Program-made: the position numbers and the translations under genes | Origin: Desulfatibacillum sp. | Lineage (GTDB): Bacteria; Desulfobacterota; Desulfobacteria; Desulfobacterales; Desulfatibacillaceae | Assembly (NCBI GenBank): GCA_016342355.1 | Contig: JAEINP010000045.1 | Span: forward strand, 1-39,922 | Length of the DNA: 39,922 nucleotides | Direction: 5' to 3' | Notes under the pieces: model-generated | What the model was told of the DNA's origin: nothing | Databases searched by the model: none | The model's input: only the letters and a program-made list of their open reading frames with translations | Shown: positions 20,164 to 27,717 of the stretch, one piece after another | How the letters are laid out: every line of letters starts with the position of its first letter | How positions within the stretch are numbered: the first letter of the stretch is position 1

Positions 20164-20808
20164 CTATGCTTGGGGCGCGGTCAATTTTCTGACAAATTGG
20201 GTGGACAGAACCGCCATGACTTCAAACTCCACCATTCTGGCGGCGTTAGGATCAAACAGCAGAATCGCCCTGGCAGGGTAATCCTGATCTCTATCGTAAA
20301 ACACCAGTTGCATAGGCATATGGGGAAGCAGATCAATGATCAGGCTCACCGATCCCATCCCCCCCTCACCGCCGGGACGACCGCCCAGGGCCGCCGCCCG
20401 GTCCATGAGTTCCGGCACACGCCCCTGGAAACGTCTCACAATCGGGCGCTCCAGGGCGTCGCGGGAAAAACTGCCTTGCCCGAAAAGCGGGCCTGCCAGT
20501 TCTGCGAAAGTAACAAACCGGCCCACAGGCCGGGTGGCGCTGGCGTTTATGACATAATGGATCAGCCCGCTGCCCGTGACATTGTGGAATCCTTTGCCAT
20601 CTTCGCGCCTTACTCCTGTGGTCGATAAAAGGTAGGTTGCGCCAAGGAAAGGCACGATAATTTCGCCCGAAGCATTCAAGGCCAGGCCCAGGTTTTGGGC
20701 AGAAGCGTTTATGTCCGCATGGCGTAATTGCTCAAGCAAGTCGTCATAAATCTGTTGATAGCCGCCTGCGGGTTTGGGTGTCAGCAAAATAAAATCTCCA
20801 GGATACAT
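20164..20808 (-). CDS. DUF3786 family protein
   Basis: Cytoplasmic protein of 214 residues that resembles DUF3786, found in sulfate reducers and other anaerobes and sometimes fused to Fe-S domains. Supporting segments are VPFLGATYLLST, LIHYVINASA, the central GRFVTFAELAGPLF (family: W-V-x-F-R-E-L), the glycine-rich AAALGGRPGGEGG, and the C-terminal MPMQLVFYDRDQDYPARAIL followed by LFD. No metal-binding Cys cluster is present here. No function is established; a link to corrinoid or Fe-S metabolism has been assumed from context elsewhere. The start is uncertain because no clear Shine-Dalgarno sequence precedes the ATG. The YoeB-type toxin gene ends 57 bp upstream on the same strand. Confidence 0.68.
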   Translation of the reverse strand: MYPGDFILLTPKPAGGYQQIYDDLLEQLRHADINASAQNLGLALNASGEIIVPFLGATYLLSTTGVRREDGKGFHNVTGSGLIHYVINASATRPVGRFVTFAELAGPLFGQGSFSRDALERPIVRRFQGRVPELMDRAAALGGRPGGEGGMGSVSLIIDLLPHMPMQLVFYDRDQDYPARAILLFDPNAARMVEFEVMAVLSTQFVRKLTAPQA

Positions 20809-20865
20809 GCGGATATGGAGGCGTGACTCAGTCCTTGGAATTCAATAAACGATAAACGGGTTCGA

Positions 20866-21162
20866 TCAATAGTGGTAGCGTGCCTGCACAAAATCCACTC
20901 GTTCCTCCCTAACCACATACACCAAACGATGTTCCTGGGAAATACGGCGGGACCATACACCAGCGCCAAGAAATTTTAGCGGTTCAGACTTGCCTATACC
21001 ATGAAACGGATCTCGCATAACTGCCTCGATCAACTGAAAAATCCGCAACGCGATCTTACGGTCTGTTTCCACCCAAAATCGAAGGTCTTCCCTGAACTCC
21101 GGCTGAAACACGGATAGCTTTCGCCCTGAAGCCGCCGGGATAGTCTTCCTCCCCTTACCCAA
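20866..21162 (-). CDS. yoeB: YoeB-type toxin of a toxin-antitoxin pair
   Basis: RelE/ParE-superfamily toxin, a ribosome-dependent mRNA endoribonuclease in characterised YoeB proteins. The body matches YoeB closely: FWVETDRKIALRIFQLIEAV, DPFHGIGKSEPLKF, GVWSRRISQEHRLVY and the C-terminal ARYHY, which keep the family's Glu, Arg, His and terminal Tyr of the active site. The start is odd. No ATG or GTG lies near the place where YoeB normally begins. The best option is TTG at 21162 (GAGG six bases upstream), which overlaps the antitoxin's last codons and adds about 14 residues at the N-terminus; TTG at 21168 is also possible. The start/stop overlap with the antitoxin gene is typical of these modules. 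Confidence 0.85.
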   Translation of the reverse strand: MGKGRKTIPAASGRKLSVFQPEFREDLRFWVETDRKIALRIFQLIEAVMRDPFHGIGKSEPLKFLGAGVWSRRISQEHRLVYVVREERVDFVQARYHY

Positions 21163-21433
21163 AGCCAACCTCGGCCCGAAGTTCATCAATGGATTGCGTA
21201 ACGCCGTCCTCTTTCCAAACTCTTTCAAGAGCCGATAGAAGCCGTTCCGCATTTTTGGGGGATCGAAGCAAATGAGCGGTTTCCAGTATGCCTGCCAGCT
21301 CATTAGCGGAAATCATGGCCACGTCCTCATGCCCCCGGCGCTGAATGATGACTACTTCCTGATTTTCCGTCACTTCTTCCAGCAGGGCCGCCAAACGAGC
21401 CCGGGCGTTGGTATAGGTTGTTTGAATCGCCAT
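21155..21433 (-). CDS. yefM: Phd/YefM-type antitoxin
   Basis: Antitoxin of 92 residues. The N-terminal DNA-binding domain (MAIQTTYTNARARLAALLEE, then VVIIQRRGHEDVAMISANEL) is characteristic of Phd/YefM proteins, and the C-terminal part (LLRSPKNAERLLSAL onward) should wrap the toxin. The start ATG at 21433 has GGGAGG six bases upstream; a longer reading to 21475 would run through the promoter. In known systems the antitoxin, helped by the toxin, represses the shared promoter; the operator-like TGTACA motifs just upstream fit this. Its stop overlaps the toxin start region. Confidence 0.88.
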   Translation of the reverse strand: MAIQTTYTNARARLAALLEEVTENQEVVIIQRRGHEDVAMISANELAGILETAHLLRSPKNAERLLSALERVWKEDGVTQSIDELRAEVGFG

Positions 21434-21451
21434 GTCTGCCTCCCTATTATC

Positions 21452-21491
21452 TGTACAGACATACAGTACAATCAAAAAGCAAGATTGTCAA
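21452..21491 (-). promoter_or_regulatory. Promoter and TGTACA-type operator of the yefM-yoeB module
   Basis: On the minus strand TTGACA (21486-21491) and TACTGT (21463-21468) are 17 bp apart. An inverted pair TGTACT/TGTACA overlaps the -10 box and the start region (21452-21470). TGTACA cores are known for YefM-YoeB operators. Confidence 0.7.
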
Positions 21492-21592
21492 CGGCGCCTA
21501 ACAAAATGGGGATGCCAGTTATCCTAATGATAAACAGGGTCATCCCCAAAAAGGTCACGACGTTATTTTAAAATGACTATCATTTTAGCGCT

Positions 21593-21994
21593 TTAAGAAG
21601 CGCTCACCAGGTTGATCTCGCTCACCTGTTCGTTGAGGGTCCAGTAGTCATAGACATAGCCCACTAAAAAAAGCCCTCCGGTGACCAGCCAGAGAATACC
21701 GGTGATCCATTTGCCCATGTAAAACCGATGGATGCCGAAAACTCCTAAAAAGGTAAGCAATATCCAGGCGACCGTATAGTCCAGGGAACCGGGCTCGTAC
21801 TTGAAGTCGGCTTTGGCGTCCATGCCGGGAATGAGGAAAAGGTCAATAATCCAGCCTATTAAAAATAATCCGAAAGTGAAGAAGTAAATGGTGCCGGTCA
21901 CTGGCTTGCCATAATAAAACCGGTGGGCTCCGGTAAAACCAAAAATCCACAGAATATAGCCGATGGTTACGCTATGAGTACTCCTGCCTTCCAT
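21593..21994 (-). CDS. Double-TM2-domain membrane protein
   Basis: Small membrane protein of 133 residues made of two TM2 domains in tandem. Each unit has a helix, a short loop with the conserved pattern G-x-H-R-F-Y-x-G-K (GAHRFYYGK, GIHRFYMGK), then a second helix ending in an acidic or aromatic segment (WIIDLF, YVYDYW). This gives four membrane segments. TM2 proteins are widespread; their function in bacteria is mostly unknown. The ATG at 21994 has AAGGAGG six bases upstream; the longer frame upstream overlaps the preceding gene. It lies 11 bp after the unknown exported protein's stop, so the two are an operon. Confidence 0.85.
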   Translation of the reverse strand: MEGRSTHSVTIGYILWIFGFTGAHRFYYGKPVTGTIYFFTFGLFLIGWIIDLFLIPGMDAKADFKYEPGSLDYTVAWILLTFLGVFGIHRFYMGKWITGILWLVTGGLFLVGYVYDYWTLNEQVSEINLVSAS

Positions 21995-22005
21995 GCTTGC
22001 CTCCT

Positions 22006-23514
22006 TCATCCTTCCCGGGAAATGCTTGGGGCGTCGGTTAAAACCCCCGGTTTTTCGGATTGGTCCGAACCCATATACAAGCGGGTATCTTCCAATATAG
22101 CATCCAGGGTTCTTGTCAGCAAGCGTTCCATGTCGTACCGGGTGTTCCCGTCTGTCTGGAAGCAATACTTGATGGCGGCGGCGGCAAAACGGACATAATA
22201 GTTGTCCAACAGTTCGGTGCTGGTGCGGAGGTGAAAATCAACGTTTTCAGGGTCCGAGGTGTCCCACTCCGTGGTCATCCAGGTGCCCTCGCCATTGTTG
22301 GCTTCCACCAAAAGGCGCGTGAACCCGAATAAAAGGTCATCCACTGCTTTGGGAATAGCCAGGTCCCTCACCCAATCCGGCACCCCTGCCTTGGCCTTGC
22401 CGAATAAATGGGTCCGGTCCATATTGGTGAGCTTAACATCCAGACGGCCCTTGGCCCCCTCCCGGTGATAATGCCATGCCGAGTCAATGTTTTCCGTGGT
22501 GAATTTAATCCCGAACACATTGACATACAAGGTCATATTGACAGTGAATTCCAAATCCTCAAGGCCTACCCCCCGCATTTCCTGGGCAAAAACCGGGGCG
22601 CCAGCGGCGTCAAAGGGAATCACCTTGCCGTTGCGGGTCAGCATGGAAAAGCTGAAAATGTCTTTCTGGGAGTCAAAGGCCATCTTCATGATGGTATTGC
22701 CAGCCGTATTGCTGACCACGACCTCGCTTCGAAAAAGATCCCGGAAATCCTCCAGATATCCACCCAAAAAGGGAAAATCCCCCTTGATGGCGTCCAGTTT
22801 CAGAAAAACTCTGAAATTTTGGACGGTGTATTCCTGGCCCTCGAATTCCCGGGTGACGATTTCCGAGTGAAGAGGATATGTGTATAGCTGGATCAGTCTG
22901 GAGAGGTGGGGAAATTTTGTATAGAACTCCCTCAAAACCATGAGGGCTTCCATTTTAATGTGCCTGTCACGGCGGGTTCTCAATGCTTGAAGATCATGGA
23001 AATTCTTCGGATCAACGACCTTGAGGAAACCTTCATGCAGGGCCAGGGTGCTCACGTCCGACATCCTCATGGTGTTTGCCCGGATATCCGCATAAGACGA
23101 AAAACTGAGGCCGCCATAAGGGCAGTCTTCCTTTCTCTGTAATCCAAACTCCGCCACAAACCCCCCCCGCCCGGGCGTTGCCCCCAAAGGGCCTGTTTTT
23201 AACGTATAGGCATTGGGCTGACTTTCTCCCTGGAAAACCAGTCCGCGAGACCCGTCGGAAAAAGTGTCCAGGTAGCCGCTTTCATACAATTTGTCGATGC
23301 TAAAGCGGGAGGCCGACTCATACACAAAAGTATTGAACTCCTGGATTTTAGGAGCCATATCCAAAGACGCGGACGCCTGCTTAAGCACCCCCAAAAATTC
23401 CTCCGCAGCCTGGGCGCCCTCCCCGCCGGGAACCATATCCTTCAATGCGTCCGGGTAACTGTACACACTCACCGAAGCTACCGCCAACAAGGCGGCGCAA
23501 ATCCATGCTTTCAT
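22006..23514 (-). CDS. Exported protein of unknown function
   Basis: Protein of 502 residues that I do not recognise. It begins with a clear signal peptide (MKAWICAALLAVASVSVYS) and has no later membrane helix, so it should be periplasmic or secreted. The rest is rich in beta-type and polar sequence without repeats; there is no obvious catalytic motif, and few Cys. Segments such as SAWHYHREGAKGRLDVKL and TWMTTEWDTSDPENVDF give no family. The start is ATG at 23514 with AGGA eight bases upstream. It lies 11 bp before the TM2 gene on the same strand, which suggests that the two products work together at the envelope. Confidence 0.72.
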   Translation of the reverse strand: MKAWICAALLAVASVSVYSYPDALKDMVPGGEGAQAAEEFLGVLKQASASLDMAPKIQEFNTFVYESASRFSIDKLYESGYLDTFSDGSRGLVFQGESQPNAYTLKTGPLGATPGRGGFVAEFGLQRKEDCPYGGLSFSSYADIRANTMRMSDVSTLALHEGFLKVVDPKNFHDLQALRTRRDRHIKMEALMVLREFYTKFPHLSRLIQLYTYPLHSEIVTREFEGQEYTVQNFRVFLKLDAIKGDFPFLGGYLEDFRDLFRSEVVVSNTAGNTIMKMAFDSQKDIFSFSMLTRNGKVIPFDAAGAPVFAQEMRGVGLEDLEFTVNMTLYVNVFGIKFTTENIDSAWHYHREGAKGRLDVKLTNMDRTHLFGKAKAGVPDWVRDLAIPKAVDDLLFGFTRLLVEANNGEGTWMTTEWDTSDPENVDFHLRTSTELLDNYYVRFAAAAIKYCFQTDGNTRYDMERLLTRTLDAILEDTRLYMGSDQSEKPGVLTDAPSISREG

Positions 23515-23933
23515 AATAATTTCCTGGTTTGGTTTGATGATTTGGGCGTGAAAGCCCCCTTTAGTCAAGGCCTGATGGGTCCTGAAATCCCCCCGGATTC
23601 AGGCCGATTATTGTGCAAGGTGCGCGTTTAAATTCGGGAATTATAAACGGGTTAATTTCCTGGAAAACGCATTGGGGTTCTGCTGACTGATTCAATGAGA
23701 TTGCATAGTATACATGCAATCCCCAGACCGGACTTGTCAAGACAAAATTATACGACCGAAGAAAAAAAGAGGGGAACTGTGCAATTCCATTCCTGCCTGA
23801 AAATCCCTGAAATAGAGGCAAGGCCTTTACACCCGCGTCAGAATGTGCCTAAAAGCCTTGTTTCTACTGAATTTGGCTGGCTATGCCCATCATAAAATGT
23901 GGGCGAGATCGGACCGAAAAACGGGGTGAAAAA
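23515..23933. other. Divergent spacer with an inverted repeat
   Basis: No supported gene. It holds the 8-bp-arm inverted repeat GATTGCAT/ATGCAATC at 23699-23721. A second, imperfect inverted repeat near 23820-23862 (AAGGC-TTTA/TAAA-GCCTT) is weak. A short minus-strand frame at 23561-23821 has no ribosome site or homology. Confidence 0.5.
23699..23721. promoter_or_regulatory. Inverted repeat, candidate operator
   Basis: GATTGCAT and ATGCAATC flank seven bases that read TATACT on the minus strand, a good -10 box for the exported-protein gene. A TTGACA on the same strand (23735-23740) is 22 bp away, too far for a normal promoter, so the site is tentative. Confidence 0.35.
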
Positions 23934-24521
23934 ATGGAAGAAATTTTTCAAAAGGCGCAAGCCCTGGAAAAGCAGGCATGGAAAGTGGTGGAAGAAACCA
24001 ACCTCCTGGACATTTGGCAGTCGGTGGGAGCTACAATCAATGCGGTAGGTTCTCTGAAAATGGGATTATTGATGAATCACCGTGACATTGATTTTCACAT
24101 ATACACCGACCCGTTCATATTGTCCGAAAGTTTTTCAGCCATTGCAAGGCTGGCGGAAAACCCGCGCATACGTACCATCAATTACGCCAACCTTTTGGAT
24201 GCCGAAGACAAATGCATTGAGTGGCATGCATTTTATGAAGTCCGGGAAGGGGAACTCTGGCAAATAGACATGATTCACATATTGAGTGACTCTCCCTATG
24301 CAGGCCATTTTGAGAAAGTGGCGGAACGGATTTCCCAGGTACTTACCCCGAAAACCCGGCAAGCCGTCCTATGCATCAAAGACGCCATGCCTAAAGATAA
24401 AAAGGTCATGGGAATCGAGATTTACCAGGCAGTCATCAGGGACGGAGTTCGCGACATAACTTCCTTTTGGCAATGGAAGGAAAAAAATTCCAGCGGAGGT
24501 ATCATCACCTGGATGCCTTGA
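23934..24521 (+). CDS. Nucleotidyltransferase-fold protein
   Basis: Cytoplasmic protein of 195 residues. The segment VGSLKMGLLMNHRDIDFHIY has the G-S...D-x-D arrangement of the DNA polymerase beta-type nucleotidyltransferase superfamily, with a possible third acid in LWQIDMIHIL. It resembles a family of similar length in Bacteroidetes and Firmicutes (some annotated, probably wrongly, as phosphoglycerate mutase family). Small-molecule nucleotidylation, as in aminoglycoside-modifying enzymes, is possible but unproven. The chosen ATG has GGGGTGA upstream; a longer frame from 23883 adds a poorly supported leader. It stands alone just upstream of the thiamine locus. Confidence 0.7.
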   Translation: MEEIFQKAQALEKQAWKVVEETNLLDIWQSVGATINAVGSLKMGLLMNHRDIDFHIYTDPFILSESFSAIARLAENPRIRTINYANLLDAEDKCIEWHAFYEVREGELWQIDMIHILSDSPYAGHFEKVAERISQVLTPKTRQAVLCIKDAMPKDKKVMGIEIYQAVIRDGVRDITSFWQWKEKNSSGGIITWMP

Positions 24522-24644
24522 CAAAACAGTCAGTTTCTCATACTGACCCGGGGGCATTTTGAAGGCGCCAGCAGAAATTTTAGCATAAAGTCAAGAGGAT
24601 TGCCCTTTACAAGCCAAAAAATCCCGGTTATACAAGACCCATCA

Positions 24645-24727
24645 ATGGTTGGGGTGCCCGAGAGAAATTCGGGCTGAGATTATACCCACTGAACCTGATC
24701 CGGGTAATGCCGGCGCTAGGGAACCTA
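24645..24727 (+). promoter_or_regulatory. TPP (THI-box) riboswitch aptamer
   Basis: All conserved blocks are present in order: GGGGTGCCC, GGGCTGAGA, ACCCACTGAACCTGATCC, GGGTAATGCCGGCG and TAGGGAAC. A short P1 stem closes the element (GGTT 24647-24650 with AACC 24722-24725). It binds thiamine diphosphate and controls the thi4-thiE genes directly downstream. Confidence 0.97.
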
Positions 24728-24745
24728 TGAGCACGAGAAAGAAAT

Positions 24746-24780
24746 AAAGGCGGCTCCCCGGATCGGGGGTCGCCTTTTTT
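24746..24780 (+). terminator. Riboswitch-controlled terminator
   Basis: The GC-rich hairpin AAAGGCG...CGCCTTT with an inner CCCCG/CGGGG part ends in a T-run at 24775-24780, directly between the aptamer and the ribosome site of thi4. This points to transcriptional attenuation when TPP is bound. Confidence 0.88.
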
Positions 24781-24797
24781 ACTTTTTCGGAGGAAAC

Positions 24798-25568
24798 ATG
24801 GAAGAAAAAATCACTTCGGCAATCATCAAATCGTATTTCAACAAACTGCAAAATTTCCTGGAAGTGGATCTGGCCATTGTGGGCGCAGGGCCTTCCGGCC
24901 TGGTGGCAGCCACGGCCCTGGCCAAGGCCGGGAAAAAGGTCGCCATTTTCGAACGGCTCCTTGCGCCGGGCGGCGGTGTCTGGGGCGGAGGCATGCTCTT
25001 CAATGAGATCGTGATCCAGGAGGAAGCTCTCCACATCCTGGATGATTTTTCCATCACCTATAAACCGGCCGGGGAAGGCCTGTTCACTGCGGACTCGGTG
25101 GAAGTGGCTTCGGGCCTGATTTTCGGAGCCAAAAAGGCCGGGGTCATGATTTTCAACGCGGTTTCCGTCGAGGACGTGGTGTGCCGCGAAGGCCGCATCT
25201 GCGGCGTGGTGGTCAACTGGACTCCGGTGGAGCGCCTGGGCATGCATGTGGACCCCCTGGTGGTCATGTCCAAGGCGGTCCTGGACGGCACCGGCCATCC
25301 CGGCGAGATCACGGATATCGCCACCCGTAAGGCTGGCATCAAAATCGATACGCCCACGGGAAAAATCATGGGTGAAAAACCCATGTGGATGGAATTGGGC
25401 GAAGCCTCCACTGTCGAGAATACCAAATGCCTGTACCCCGGCCTGTACGTCTCGGGCATGGCCGCCAACAACGCCAGCGGCGGATTCCGGATGGGTCCCA
25501 TATTCGGCGGCATGTTCATGAGCGGCCGCAAAGTGGCGAAAATGATCCTGGAGGATATCGATGGATGA
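24798..25568 (+). CDS. thi4: Sulfide-dependent ADP-thiazole synthase (Thi4 family)
   Basis: Thi4-family enzyme of 256 residues that builds the thiazole half of thiamine as an adenylated thiazole from NAD, glycine and a sulfur source. It shows the dinucleotide-binding [20 protein letters not shown], the [15 protein letters not shown] stretch, and the C-terminal [17 protein letters not shown]. Where yeast Thi4 carries its sulfur-donating Cys before the D-P, this protein has His150 (LGMHVDP). His at this place is known from methanogen enzymes that use free sulfide catalytically with iron, which would suit a sulfidic anaerobe. GGAGG precedes the ATG. It is under the TPP riboswitch and overlaps thiE by eight bases. 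Confidence 0.92.
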   Translation: MEEKITSAIIKSYFNKLQNFLEVDLAIVGAGPSGLVAATALAKAGKKVAIFERLLAPGGGVWGGGMLFNEIVIQEEALHILDDFSITYKPAGEGLFTADSVEVASGLIFGAKKAGVMIFNAVSVEDVVCREGRICGVVVNWTPVERLGMHVDPLVVMSKAVLDGTGHPGEITDIATRKAGIKIDTPTGKIMGEKPMWMELGEASTVENTKCLYPGLYVSGMAANNASGGFRMGPIFGGMFMSGRKVAKMILEDIDG

Positions 25569-26187
25569 CGCCTACGGATTGTATTTGGTGCTCACCAATC
25601 CCCTAATGGGGTATGAAGCCTGCACCCGGGCCGCAGTCCGGCAGGGGGTGCGTTTTGTCCAGCTTAGGATGAAAAACACCCCCGAAGACCAAATCCTGAA
25701 AAAGGCAAAGGCCTTGAGGGAAATCACCCGGGGCTCAAACACCCTGTTCATTGTCAACGACCATGTGCATATCGCCAGGGAGGTTGACGCAGACGGCGTA
25801 CACCTTGGCCAGGACGACATGAGCCTGGATGTAGCCCGGTCCCTGTGGCCGGATTCGGGTAAGATTTTCGGCCTTTCCACCCATGGCGTGGACCAGGAAC
25901 TGTCGGCCCGCAGCCTGAAGCCGGACTACATCGGCGTGGGACCTGTTTTTTCCACCCCCACCAAGGAAAAACCAGACCCCACCATGGGCCTGGAAACCGT
26001 GGGGCGGATTATCACATCCTCTCCATTGTCCTGCGTGGCCATTGGCGGGATTGATCAGGAAAACCTTCCCCGGGTCCTGGCCCATGGGGCCAAAAATTTC
26101 GCTGTGGTCCGGGCCGTGAACCAGGCCGCAGATCCCGAGGAGGCCATCCGGGGCCTTATGGAAATCTGGCGGAATTTTCATTCCTGA
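25561..26187 (+). CDS. thiE: Thiamine-phosphate synthase
   Basis: ThiE of 208 residues, a TIM-barrel enzyme that joins hydroxymethylpyrimidine diphosphate with thiazole phosphate to give thiamine phosphate. Signatures: [10 protein letters not shown], the metal and phosphate region [50 protein letters not shown] and VAIGGI. The usual lysine of the Q-L-R-x-K motif is seen in LRMKN. It overlaps thi4 by eight bases, so translation is coupled. Together with thi4 it gives thiazole formation and coupling; the pyrimidine branch (thiC, thiD) must be encoded elsewhere. Confidence 0.95.
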   Translation: MDDAYGLYLVLTNPLMGYEACTRAAVRQGVRFVQLRMKNTPEDQILKKAKALREITRGSNTLFIVNDHVHIAREVDADGVHLGQDDMSLDVARSLWPDSGKIFGLSTHGVDQELSARSLKPDYIGVGPVFSTPTKEKPDPTMGLETVGRIITSSPLSCVAIGGIDQENLPRVLAHGAKNFAVVRAVNQAADPEEAIRGLMEIWRNFHS

Positions 26188-26220
26188 CAAAGCCGAATGC
26201 GCCATAGACCATTCCTGACG

Positions 26221-26292
26221 GCAAGCATGATTGCACTGAATTCCTGCTTGCGGGCGAGTCCTGAAAAGCGAACCGCCCCTTGCAGGAATTCA
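26221..26292. repeat. Nested, mutually exclusive inverted repeats downstream of thiE
   Basis: TGAATTCCTGC (26237-26247) pairs perfectly with GCAGGAATTCA (26282-26292), and an inner GGGCG/CGCCC stem lies between them. A second hairpin, GCAAGCA (26221-26227) with TGCTTGC (26245-26251), shares bases with the first, so both cannot form together. Confidence 0.7.
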
Positions 26293-26492
26293 ATGGGAAG
26301 ATGGCTGAATACAGGTGCATTATGCAAATCAGAATATGTGTTTAAGGCGTTTGTCAGATTAACTTTCCGGTTGATATGATACGTTTGATACTATTTTTTC
26401 CTTTTAAATTAAGACATTACAACTCTATCAATCGATACATACTTTTGACAAACGATCTAATACCAAATTGCTGTTAACTGAGTAAGTTCCAC

Positions 26493-26583
26493 GAATTGGG
26501 GGGGCACGATCTTTATCTTAACCATTTAAATTTATTAGCTATTATTGTTGCTTCAAGAGATAAGAGTCGTGTCCCCCTAATTC
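26493..26583. repeat. REP/BIME-like inverted pair
   Basis: Two imperfect inverted arms of about 28 bp, starting GAATTGGGGGGGCACGAT and ending TCGTGTCCCCCTAATTC, enclose about 35 bp of AT-rich DNA. The arrangement is like two REP units facing each other or a MITE. No transposase lies nearby. Confidence 0.65.
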
Positions 26584-26613
26584 GAATCTACTTTTGTGAA
26601 CGCAACTTGGTAT
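26573..26613. repeat. 41-bp dispersed repeat, copy 2
   Basis: Identical to 14921-14961 except for one base (A/G at position 12 of the repeat). It overlaps the right arm of the inverted pair. Confidence 0.85.
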
Positions 26614-26816
26614 AGAGCCGGGCTTCAACGCGGTTCGTGTTGGCCTTCATCCCCCATGCCGACACAATTAGCAAAATCTGATCACATCCTCAGCCCATAG
26701 TCATTCCCTAAACGGGAATTCGATATCCTTCGTCCCTTCGCTGTCATTCCCGAGTGTATTTTTTGGAGAAACCCGTCCTTGGCCTTTGCGTCCTCATTCC
26801 CGGACGGCCCAGTTTA

Positions 26817-26891
26817 ATAGGTTGCATTTGAGTAATGCGAAACCCAACAAATCGCCGCCAAGCAGCATCCGTAGGGGCGCTGCTTGCCGCG
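26817..26891. repeat. 75-bp repeat, copy A
   Basis: Matches 27182-27256 with a single mismatch. It contains the widespread TAGGTTGCATTTGAGTAATG followed by CGAAACCCAAC type of palindromic unit. Confidence 0.9.
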
Positions 26892-26894
26892 TCC

Positions 26895-26967
26895 TTGTAG
26901 TTGCGAGGTCCCCTCGCCCCGTGGTTGCAGGGCCTCCCTGTCATGTGCGCGGAGACCGCGCGACTAC
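26895..26967. repeat. Run of short GC-rich hairpins
   Basis: Three consecutive units read GCGAGGtccCCTCGC, GCAGGGcctCCCTGT and GCGCGGagaCCGCGC. They are joined by TTGTAG, GTGGTT and similar linkers and end in GACTACG. A fourth, GCAGGGcaaGCCCTGC plus GACTAC, follows at about 27076-27096. Confidence 0.7.
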
Positions 26968-27181
26968 GAAACGCAGGAATCCTTGCAGGATAATCCGGGC
27001 CGCCTCAACATTGAATTCCCCCGTCTTTGGGTAGCTGCAGCTGTTGCTGCCGAGGGCCACCAAAACAAAACCAGGGCAGGGCAAGCCCTGCGACTACACG
27101 GCAAGATGAAAAGCATATAATTGATCAAAATCCTCCGCTGCATGGAATGCCTTGTGGTCATGTAGGGGCGCGCCCGGTTTC

Positions 27182-27256
27182 ATAGGTTGCATTTGAGTAA
27201 TGCGAAACCCAACAAATCGCCGCCAAGCAGCATCCGTAGGCGCGCTGCTTGCCGCG
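27182..27256. repeat. 75-bp repeat, copy B
   Basis: Second copy, 365 bp from copy A. A shorter, diverged third unit follows at about 27267-27296 (TAGGTTGCGATTGAG, then CGCGAAACCCAA). Confidence 0.9.
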
Positions 27257-27354
27257 CCCGGTTTCGTAGGTTGCGATTGAGCCCCGCGAAACCCAATAAT
27301 ATGGACCAAACCCTTGAATTAACCAATCGGAGGCCGACTTTCTTCAATCTTCGT

Positions 27355-27425
27355 CCCTTCCCCCCTTGCGGGGGAAGGACAGGATGGGGGGGATTATCGT
27401 TCCCATGCTCCGAGTGGGAATACAT
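27355..27425. repeat. Two further dispersed-repeat units
   Basis: CTTCCCCCCTTGCGGGGGAAG forms a hairpin, followed by a GATGGGGGGG stretch. Then GTTCCCATGCTCCGAGTGGGAA resembles a common GTTCCCACGCTCCGCGTGGGAA genomic repeat. The link to these repeat families is from memory. Confidence 0.55.
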
Positions 27426-27717
27426 AAATAACTATTTGAAATTATTAATCTATCAACTATATATAAGTGCAGATACTAAAAACAACAGACGAAAATTTTC
27501 ATACAAAAACATGGGGAAGCCCATCCGCATGGGGACTATCCCGAACTTTTTATGATTAGAGCCAGCATATAGTGCGCTTGTTTCCGTCTCCCCTGCCAGG
27601 CGGTTCAACTTTACACGACCATTTTTAGCTCTTAAGTGCGGCCATCGCCGCCTATTCCCTCCAACAGCCGCCGCTTGACTTAATGGCAAATATTTCGTAG
27701 TCTAATTACAGATACTT

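Larger units (their letters stand above)
26188..27717. other. 1.5-kb gene-free region of palindromes and dispersed repeats
   Basis: No gene is supported on either strand. The region holds nested inverted repeats (26221-26292), a pair of inverted GGGGGCAC/GTGTCCCCC arms (26493-26583), copy 2 of the 41-bp repeat, two copies of a 75-bp repeat, and several GC-rich hairpins of the sort scattered through many bacterial genomes (26895-26967, 27070-27096, 27355-27385, 27398-27425). Stretches at 26300-26490 and 27430-27717 are visibly AT-rich and show nothing further. It borders the vsr-dcm genes. Confidence 0.75.

Noticed and set aside
23561-23821. Minus-strand 86-codon frame
   Set aside because: No ribosome-binding site, no homology and it overlaps a probable regulatory region.
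26221-26292. Integron attC site
   Set aside because: The palindrome lacks the GTTRRRY/RYYYAAC core sites and no integrase or cassette array is present.
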